DNA of 20,837 nt from Streptomyces regalis (lineage in GTDB: Bacteria; Actinomycetota; Actinomycetes; Streptomycetales; Streptomycetaceae), in the NCBI RefSeq assembly GCF_001509475.1, contig NZ_LLZG01000040.1, positions 1 to 20,837 on the forward strand, given 5' to 3'. The position numbers and the translations under genes are program-made. Below the pieces are notes generated by a model. The model ran no database searches. It was not told the origin of the DNA and worked only from the letters and a program-made list of their open reading frames with translations. Shown piece by piece: positions 15,339 through 20,837 of the stretch. Positions within the stretch are counted from its first letter, which is position 1, and the number at the start of each line of letters is the position of its first letter.

Positions 15339-15369
15339 GATTCCGTACTGAGACTCCGTACTGAGATTG
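15331..15369 (+). repeat. Three tandem 13-bp repeats spanning a stop codon
   Basis: Three head-to-tail copies of cgtactgagattc are present (15331-15343, 15344-15356, 15357-15369), each with at most one base change. The first contains the real stop TGA of the 88-residue gene. As 13 is not a multiple of 3, the copies place TGA in all three frames. Confidence 0.85.
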
Positions 15370-15489
15370 CGTACGTCCTGAGGCCGGGGCCTTTGCCGGC
15401 CCTGGGGCCGATCACGACCCGTTCATGGGGGTCACCGGGTGCACACTGGGCAGTGGGACGAGTGCCTGAGTGCGCTGGGGTGATGCGAG

Positions 15490-16407
15490 ATGCAGAGCCG
15501 CTTCAAGAGTGATCGGCGGTTGACCGCCCGCATGGGCGTCACGCTGTTTCTCCTCGGGTTGTTGTACGTGGGGTTCGTCGCCGCGTTGATCGTGCTGCTG
15601 AAGTCCTGGGTGCTGGTCGTGGTCGTGGCGGCGGGGCTGCTGGGGGCTCAGTACTGGTTCTCCGACCGGGTCGCGCTGTTCGCGATGCGGGGGCGGGTCG
15701 TGGAGCGGGAGGAGTATCCCGAGCTGCACGGGGTCGTCGACCGGTTGTGTGCCCTCGCCGACATGCCGAAGCCCGTGGTCGCCGTGTCGGACATGGACAT
15801 GCCGAACGCGTTCGCTACCGGGCGGAATCCCGATCACGCCGTGGTCTGTGTGACCACGGGCCTGCTGCGCCGGCTGGAGCCGGACGAGCTGGAGGGGGTG
15901 CTCGCGCACGAGCTCTCCCATGTGGCGCACAAGGACGTCGCCGTGATCACGGTCGCCTCGTTCCTCGGCGTGATCGCGGGGCTGATCGTGCGGTTCGCCT
16001 TCTACTCGCAGCTGTTCGGCGGCGGGCGCCGGGATCAGAACACCGCCGTCGTCTTCGCCGCCGTACTGGGCGTGTCGGCGGCCGTGTACGCGATCAGCTT
16101 CCTGTTGATCCGGGCCCTGTCCCGGTACCGGGAACTCGCCGCCGACCGGGCCGCGGCGCTGCTCACCGGGCGGCCCTCGGTGCTGGCCTCCGCGCTCACC
16201 AAGGTCTCCGGCGACATCGCCCGGATCCCGACCAAGGACCTGCGGACGGCGCAGGCCTTCAACGCCTTCTACTTCACGCCCGCGCTGGGCCGGGACCCGA
16301 GCGTCGCGCGGCTCTTCTCCACCCACCCGAGTCTGGAGCAGCGGATCGACCAACTGGGTCGGATCTCCGCCGAGTTGGGCGAGACGACGGCTCCCGGAGG
16401 GGCGTGA
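15490..16407 (+). CDS. htpX: Zinc metalloprotease HtpX (M48 family)
   Basis: HtpX is a membrane zinc protease that removes damaged membrane proteins. The 305-residue protein has two N-terminal transmembrane helices (LFLLGLLYVGFVAALIVLL and a second around VLVVVVAAGLLGAQYW). The active site is HELSH at residues 140-144, and Glu215 in YRELAADRA is the third zinc ligand. Two further hydrophobic segments fall near residues 155-175 and 190-208. ATG 15490 has ggggtga (15477-15483) upstream. The pspAB start is only 2 bases after the stop, so the two genes are almost certainly co-transcribed and coupled. Confidence 0.93.
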   Translation: MQSRFKSDRRLTARMGVTLFLLGLLYVGFVAALIVLLKSWVLVVVVAAGLLGAQYWFSDRVALFAMRGRVVEREEYPELHGVVDRLCALADMPKPVVAVSDMDMPNAFATGRNPDHAVVCVTTGLLRRLEPDELEGVLAHELSHVAHKDVAVITVASFLGVIAGLIVRFAFYSQLFGGGRRDQNTAVVFAAVLGVSAAVYAISFLLIRALSRYRELAADRAAALLTGRPSVLASALTKVSGDIARIPTKDLRTAQAFNAFYFTPALGRDPSVARLFSTHPSLEQRIDQLGRISAELGETTAPGGA

Positions 16408-16409
16408 GC

Positions 16410-16994
16410 ATGGGGCTGCTGGACATTCTGCTCGGCCGTACGAAGCCGGTCGCGCCCGATCTCGACCAGCTCTTCGCCCTGCCGTCGGCGGCGGTGACGC
16501 TGGAGGCGGCGGCCGGGTTCCGGCCGACCGGGAGCGGAGCGGTGTGCTTCGCGCCGGTCGAGGGCGCGGTCTTCGAGCAGGCGCACCGCGAGGTCCAGGC
16601 GCTGCTCGACGCGGACGCCGAGCGCGAGGGCCGGCCGGTGGAGCTGACGCGGGACGGCTACGGCTACTCGTGGCTGGTCTCCCGCCGCACGCCCGAGCAG
16701 CTGCCGGAGCTGGTCAACGATCTGCACGCGGTGAACAGCGCGATGGAGGTCAACGGCTTCGGGCCGCAGCTGCTGTGTTCGCTGGCCGGGTTCGAGGACG
16801 ACGCGGGCAGGCGGCTCGCCCTCGTCTACCTCTACAAGCGCGGCACCTTCTATCCCTTCGCGCCGCTGCCCGGCCGGGCGGAACGGCGCGACAACCCGCT
16901 GGAACTGCGAGTGAAGGCCGCCCTCACGAACGACCTGCGGATCGAGCAGGACCTGAACCGCTGGTTCCCGGTGTGGGGCGCCCCCGGCCTGTGA
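16410..16994 (+). CDS. pspAB: PspA-associated protein PspAB
   Basis: This 194-residue soluble protein begins MGLLDILLGRTKP and contains LFALPSAAVTLEAAAGF, the signature start of actinobacterial PspAB, typically encoded beside htpX. It is tied to the phage-shock (Psp) membrane-stress network. No enzyme motif is seen. The ATG at 16410 has ggagg (16396-16400) 9 bases upstream, inside the end of htpX; a GTG at 16404 would be too near that site. It ends 34 bp before a convergent small gene. Family naming is from memory of the conserved N-terminus and context. Confidence 0.8.
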   Translation: MGLLDILLGRTKPVAPDLDQLFALPSAAVTLEAAAGFRPTGSGAVCFAPVEGAVFEQAHREVQALLDADAEREGRPVELTRDGYGYSWLVSRRTPEQLPELVNDLHAVNSAMEVNGFGPQLLCSLAGFEDDAGRRLALVYLYKRGTFYPFAPLPGRAERRDNPLELRVKAALTNDLRIEQDLNRWFPVWGAPGL

Positions 16995-17007
16995 CCGGGG
17001 ACACCTC

Positions 17008-17026
17008 GGACCTCTACCGCAGGTCC
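17008..17026. terminator. Weak hairpin between convergent genes
   Basis: The arms ggacct (17008-17013) and aggtcc (17021-17026) form a 6-bp stem with a 7-base loop, just after pspAB and overlapping the convergent gene's downstream flank. There is no U-tract, so terminator activity is uncertain. Confidence 0.3.
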
Positions 17027-17028
17027 TC

Positions 17029-17331
17029 TCACTTGCTCTTCTCGCGCTCCTGACGACGGGATTCGAGGGGGCGCTCACGGCGGTAGCGGCGCTCCCACTT
17101 GGCCTGCATGTCACGACGGTTGCGGTAGGAGCGGTAGTCCGCGGGCATGGATCCTCCCGACGAGGCCCCTCCCCCGCCGCCGGCGCCCCCCGCTCCGCCG
17201 CTCGACGCGGAGGAGCTGCGGCCGTACTGCAGGTAGAGGAAGAGCACGGCGACGGCGGCGAGCCAGTAGACGTGGTTTCCGAATCCTAAGATCACCAGGA
17301 CGACAGTCCCGGACATGACGATGGTGCCCAT
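17029..17331 (-). CDS. Small membrane protein with Gly/Ser linker and basic tail (100 aa)
   Basis: Two short hydrophobic segments (about residues 6-17 and 20-36) are followed by a flexible Ser/Gly stretch (39-61) and a strongly basic and acidic-mixed tail rich in Arg (DYRSYRNRRDMQAKWERRYR). The ATG at 17331 is chosen because ggagg lies 6 bases upstream and the in-frame upstream sequence has poor coding character. The architecture suggests a membrane anchor holding a charged cytoplasmic tail. Its neighbours are the stress genes htpX-pspAB (convergent) and the hydrolase-kinase fusion (divergent). No family is recognised. Confidence 0.65.
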   Translation of the reverse strand: MGTIVMSGTVVLVILGFGNHVYWLAAVAVLFLYLQYGRSSSASSGGAGGAGGGGGASSGGSMPADYRSYRNRRDMQAKWERRYRRERPLESRRQEREKSK

Positions 17332-17611
17332 CACGGGCCTCCGTGAGCGTGGGTTGTTTCTGGATCTCGAGCTGTGATCGATGAGCGGTGACCGATGTTC
17401 CGACGGGGCGCTGGGGGATGGGCGACCGTCCGTCGGTGCGTAGAGAGTAGCCCCGAGTCCGCAGGGTGACGCCTGCCCTGCGAGAAGCGGCGTGAACAGC
17501 TCCGTTACGCGTGTCCAGCGTAGGGATCCGGTCACCGGGCGTGCATCTCCTTTTCCCGGGACCCGAGTTCGGCCGGTGTCCGCTGCGGATGAATATGAAT
17601 GAATGAGGCGC
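17332..17611. promoter_or_regulatory. Divergent intergenic region with a 7-bp inverted repeat
   Basis: This 280-bp gap lies between the 100-residue gene (-) and the fusion gene (+). It contains cgcaggg (17460-17466) / ccctgcg (17476-17482), a perfect inverted repeat with a 9-base gap, and a run of (at)gaat words near 17588-17605 just before the fusion's start. No firm -10/-35 was seen. Confidence 0.3.
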
Positions 17612-19249
17612 ATGACCGAGCTCTCTCCTTTCACATGCGCCCACGACGGTGAACTGCTCAGCGGTGTGTACGGCGGTGACGCCGGCGGCCCGGAATCGGC
17701 CACCGTGGTTCTGCTGCACGGCGCGGGCAACGGCAGCAAGGAGCGGCTGCTCCCGCTGCTCGCCGAGTTCGTGTCCCGCGGCTGCCGCGGACTGGCCTTC
17801 GACTTCTCGGGGCACGGCGAAAGCACCGGCGAACTGCGGGAGTTGAGTCTGCGGCGGCGTCTGGAGCAGGCGGTCGCCGTCATCGACGCGCGCGTGCCGG
17901 CGGGCGGTCCGCTGATCCTGGTCGGCTTCAGCATGAGCGGGCAGACGGTGGCGGACCTCGTCGCGCACTACGGGGAGCGGGTGGCGGCGCTGGGGGTGTG
18001 CGCGCCCGCCGTGTACGCGCGGGAGGCGTGGGATGTGCCGTTCGGTGCGGGCGACGGGCGGTTCAGCGAGATCATCCGCAGGCCGGACGGCTGGCGTGCG
18101 TCTCCCGCGCTCGACGTACTGCGGGCGTACGAGGGGCGGGCGGTGCTCGCGGTGCCGGGGACGGACGCGGTCATCCCGCCGGACGTGACGGAGGCGGTGC
18201 AGGACGCGCTGGCCGCTCGTGCGCAGTTCACGCGGTTCGAGGTGCCGGACGCGGAGCACATGCTGGGGCTGTGGTTCCAGGAGCATGCCGAGGACCGGCG
18301 GGAGTTCGTGACGGCCGTACTGACCGGGCTGGGCGACCGGGGCTGGACGGCCACCCGATCGTGGCTGGCCAAGCAGCTGCCGCAGGGGCGGACCGTCACC
18401 GGCACCGCCTTCGCGCAAGGTGGCTGGAGTGCGCAGATGCGGCGGCTCACCCTCGACGACGGCAGCGAGCTCGCGCTGCGCACGTTCGTGAAGCCCTTCT
18501 TCCGCGGACACGCGCCCGGTCTGCTGTCCCGTGAGGCGTCGATCCTCACCCTGCTCGCCGCCCAGGACGGCATTCCCGCGCCCCGGCTGATCGCCGTCGA
18601 CGCCACGGCCGAGCACTGCGACCACCCCTCGCTGCTGATGTCCCTGCTGCCGGGCCGGGTTCGGGTCGACGAGGAGGATCTGGAGCGGCGCCTGGATCTG
18701 CTCGCGGGCCAACTCGCCCGGATCCACCGGGTCGTACCGCAGGAGCGTCCGCGTACGTATCAGGCGTGGACGTCTCCGGAGCAGGTACGCACGCCGGGCG
18801 GCGCGCTCTGGGAACGGGCCGTGGACGTCATCCGCCGCGAGCCTCCCACCTACGAAGGGTGCTTCCTGCACCGGGACTTCCACCCCGGGAACGTGCTGTT
18901 CAGCGGTGCGGGCCCGGCGTTGCGGATCAGCGGTGTCGTCGACTGGGTGGAGACGTCGTGGGGCCCGGCCGACCTCGACGTCGCCCACTGCTCGACGGCT
19001 CTCGCGCTACTGCACGGCCCGCAGTACGGGCTCGGTTTCCGGGACCGGTACGAGGCACATGGCGGGCGCCGACTCGCCGCCCCGGCCGACCACCTGTACT
19101 GGCGGTTGCTGGACGCCCTGACCTACTCCCCCGACGCGGCCAAGCTCGCGGGACCGTGGCGTGAGCTGGGGCGGACGGATCTGACAGCGGAGGTGCTGGG
19201 CGGGCGGTTGGCGGCGTATGTGGGCGGGCTGCTGGAGTGGTACGGCTGA
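17612..19249 (+). CDS. Fusion of an alpha/beta-hydrolase and an APH-like kinase
   Basis: One frame of 545 residues carries two enzymes. Residues ~1-235 are an alpha/beta-hydrolase: the oxyanion loop LLHGAGN, then GFSMSG with nucleophile Ser107 (GxSxS rather than GxSxG), Asp185 in GTDAVIPPD and His216 in DAEHMLG. Residues ~250-545 are aminoglycoside-phosphotransferase-like: HRDFHPGNVLF at 420-430 with catalytic Asp422 and Asn427, and the metal site Asp444 in VVDWVETSWGPADLDVAH. Both active sites look intact. The start is ATG 17612 (gagg just upstream); ATG 17603 would add three residues. The substrate is unknown: the APH-like half could phosphorylate an antibiotic, choline-like alcohol or sugar, and the hydrolase half could cleave an ester of it. 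There is no signal peptide. Confidence 0.85.
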   Translation: MTELSPFTCAHDGELLSGVYGGDAGGPESATVVLLHGAGNGSKERLLPLLAEFVSRGCRGLAFDFSGHGESTGELRELSLRRRLEQAVAVIDARVPAGGPLILVGFSMSGQTVADLVAHYGERVAALGVCAPAVYAREAWDVPFGAGDGRFSEIIRRPDGWRASPALDVLRAYEGRAVLAVPGTDAVIPPDVTEAVQDALAARAQFTRFEVPDAEHMLGLWFQEHAEDRREFVTAVLTGLGDRGWTATRSWLAKQLPQGRTVTGTAFAQGGWSAQMRRLTLDDGSELALRTFVKPFFRGHAPGLLSREASILTLLAAQDGIPAPRLIAVDATAEHCDHPSLLMSLLPGRVRVDEEDLERRLDLLAGQLARIHRVVPQERPRTYQAWTSPEQVRTPGGALWERAVDVIRREPPTYEGCFLHRDFHPGNVLFSGAGPALRISGVVDWVETSWGPADLDVAHCSTALALLHGPQYGLGFRDRYEAHGGRRLAAPADHLYWRLLDALTYSPDAAKLAGPWRELGRTDLTAEVLGGRLAAYVGGLLEWYG

Positions 19250-19279
19250 CGCCGCCCGGATGCGTACGGGCTGAGGCCG

Positions 19280-19309
19280 CCCCGGATACGTATGCCCCGG
19301 ATACGTGTG
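19280..19309 (+). repeat. 15-bp tandem repeat after the fusion gene
   Basis: ccccggatacgtatg (19280-19294) is followed at once by ccccggatacgtgtg (19295-19309). A looser copy, gcccggatgcgtacg, lies at 19255-19269. These copies begin 6 bases after the stop codon of the fusion gene. Confidence 0.7.
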
Positions 19310-19319
19310 GCTGATGGCG

Positions 19320-20634
19320 TCAGACCCCGGGCTCGGCCCTGACCACCCCGGCCGCGACGGCCGCACCCAGGGTCGTGTGGTCGGTGACGGTCTGGTCGGC
19401 GTAGGCCAGCGCGAAGTCGCGGACCGCACGGTCGAAGGTGTCGGCGCTGCCGAGGTAGCCGGCGATGGCGATACGGTCGCCGGAGCGGGCGTGGGCCCGG
19501 GCCAGGGCGGTGCCGCACAGCCGGGCGTAGGCCAGGAGGTCGTCCGGGCTCATCCCGGCGACGTCCCCGGCGCCCTTCATGTCGCGCAGCCGGCGCCAGT
19601 AGAAGGCGCGGCCCTCCGGACCGGACATCCAGCCGAGGAAGATGTCACTGGTCGCCTGCAGCAGACGCTGACCTGCGACGACGCGATGACCGTGGTGGAC
19701 GTAGGGCCCGCTCGGCAGATGCTCCTCCAGTACGGACTGCCGCGCCTCCTTGATCTGCAGGAACAGCGGGTCGTCGGTGTCGCGTCCGGCGAGCGGCACG
19801 ATGAAGCAGCGCAGGCCGACGCTGCCGACGCCGACGACCTTGCGGGCGGCTGCCCGTCAGGTCGTCGGCGGTCAAGCGACCGCTGTGCAGAGTCGAGCGG
19901 TAGTCGGTCAACTGCGCGCGGCCAAGGCCGGGGGCCCGGCAACGCACTTGCGATGCGGGCATCACTGGCTGTGGTGCTGCCGCTCGCGTCCAGTCACCCC
20001 GCAGGGCGACAGGGGCAATTGACTGTGCCCCGCACCAAGAGCGATCGACGCCCGCAGAAAACCGGGTCCACCGGACTGTGCCGGAATTGTGCCTGCACGG
20101 ACTCACGCACTGGGATCACCTAGGCTACCCAGTGTCACCCAATGAGCGCAAGCTGTCACAGCCTCCAGGGGTCGCGCGGCCAACCTTGGCCTCTGGGTGG
20201 CCGTTCTCGCGGGCGGCCACGGCGACCGAGGCGGCGAGGCGTTTGACGTCCCACTCGAACGGGCCGGGGAACGTCTCGTCGAAGTCGTTCAGGTCGAAGC
20301 GCAGGGCGCGTTCCGGGTAGGCGTACAGGCCGAAGTTGAGCAGGTGGGCGTCGCCGCACAGCTGCACGGTGAGGCCGGTGTGCGGGGCGGTGGCGAGGTC
20401 GGCGGCCATCACGGCGGCCGCGCCACGCAGAAACGCGAACGGGGACCCCGCCATCCGGCCGTACCTGATCGGCAACAACTCCGGCAGCCGGTCGCGGCCC
20501 TGACGTTCCAGTACGGCGACGGGGTCGGGACGGTCGACAGAGGGAATCCAGGCGGCGTGCGCGGAACCGGGGACCCGCTTGCGGGCGGCCTTGCCGCGGA
20601 GGGCTCGGTCGGCGGGGGTGGCGGGGGTTGTCAT
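19320..20634 (-). pseudogene. Disrupted DUF2252 gene
   Basis: The N-terminal part (ATG 20634 down to about 20173, residues 1-154) has the DUF2252 core, with LCGDAHLLNFGLY near 92-104 and RFDLNDFDETFPGPFEWDVK near 112-131. The C-terminal part (about 19850 to the stop at 19320) has KVVGVGSVGLRCFIVPLAGR and DPLFLQIKEARQSVLE, also family hallmarks. Between them the frame is broken twice. A block of about 258 bp (19915-20172) interrupts it, and near 19848-19855 a frameshift coincides with loss of the usual middle section. Without the block, the frame runs straight on (VGRA then QLTDYRSTLHSGRLTADDL), then shifts. Intact family members are about 430-470 residues. The fold is related to protein kinases. 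It is likely non-functional. Confidence 0.8.
19915..20183. mobile_element. ~258-bp insert flanked by an 11-bp direct repeat
   Basis: The word cgcgcggccaa occurs at 19915-19925 and again at 20173-20183, flanking lower-GC DNA that codes for nothing recognisable and breaks the DUF2252 gene. Removing one repeat plus the insert (258 = 3 x 86 bases) restores the reading frame. That is what a target-site-duplicating insertion would leave. No clear terminal inverted repeats or transposase were found, so it could be a non-autonomous element or an IS remnant. Confidence 0.5.
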
Positions 20635-20837
20635 GGGGAGACGGCCCTGTGCCGGGCGGCCCTGTGTCCGGCGGCCGCGGGGCCGACAGTCCCCTGCCCG
20701 GCGGTCCCGTGCACCGGCCGTCGTATGCCGTGCCTGCCCATCGCGCCTCCCGCTGCCGCGCCCGGTCGGGACGGGGTCCGTCACGTCCTGATCGCAGTGA
20801 AGGCGGGGCGGGGGGTGGGCGCATGTCGGATACGGCG
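20635..20837. other. Region upstream of the DUF2252 remnant
   Basis: No confident gene was found. It contains an imperfect 15-bp tandem repeat, cggccctgtgccggg / cggccctgtgtccgg (20642-20671), just before the pseudogene start. The final bases contain an ATG at 20823 on the + strand, too close to the window edge to judge. Confidence 0.4.

Noticed and set aside
20823..20837. ATG near the window end on the + strand (MSDTA) behind a G-rich run.
   Set aside because: Only five codons are visible, so coding cannot be judged.

Overview
The window is high-GC actinobacterial chromosome and almost certainly Streptomyces. The evidence is strong GC-rich codon bias, GTG starts, a GlnR-type box in front of a glnA with Tyr397, the lipB-lipA-(66 aa ORF)-DUF4191-RDD-glnA gene order that I know from Streptomyces chromosomes, an NsdA-like regulator, and dispersed intergenic palindromes typical of the genus. 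No rRNA, tRNA, CRISPR array or intact transposase was seen.

Layout. 1-354: no confident gene; it holds an operator-like inverted repeat around an alternating purine-pyrimidine tract. 355-3052: a MarP-like membrane serine protease (+), a GNAT acetyltransferase (-), and a divergent TIGR01777-type NAD(P)-binding epimerase (+). 3222-6155: an FAD-dependent amine-oxidase-type protein (+) converging on a large NsdA-like regulator (-), with a hairpin repeat between them. 6438-8527: lipB and lipA, the two steps of protein lipoylation, split by a 181-bp element with perfect 26-bp inverted ends. 8785-11915: a 66-residue ORF under a nested palindromic promoter, a DUF4191 membrane protein that looks leaderless, a convergent RDD protein, and glnA behind a regular four-element GlnR box. 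12011-14598: two divergent genes of unknown role, one probably regulatory and one with a zinc-ribbon-like Cys pattern and a second Cys/His cluster.

14752-17331: a possible 13-codon leader coupled to a 67-residue membrane protein, an 88-residue tail-anchored protein, an HtpX/M48 protease with PspAB (membrane-stress pair), and a convergent 100-residue membrane protein. 17612-19249: a single reading frame joining an alpha/beta-hydrolase to an aminoglycoside-phosphotransferase-like kinase. 19320-20634: a broken DUF2252 gene. It is interrupted by about 258 bp of lower-GC DNA flanked by an 11-bp direct repeat, and it also has an internal loss plus a frameshift.

How the genes work together. LipB transfers octanoate from ACP to lipoyl domains and LipA inserts the sulfurs. 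GlnA assimilates ammonium under GlnR control. HtpX with PspAB, and the MarP-like protease, point to envelope quality control. The strongest leads for new biology are the hydrolase-kinase fusion, the divergent Cys-rich/regulator pair, the element between lipB and lipA, and the palindromic promoter at 8675-8715. A recurrent oddity is short tandem duplications (11, 13 and 15 bp) at or just after three stop codons.
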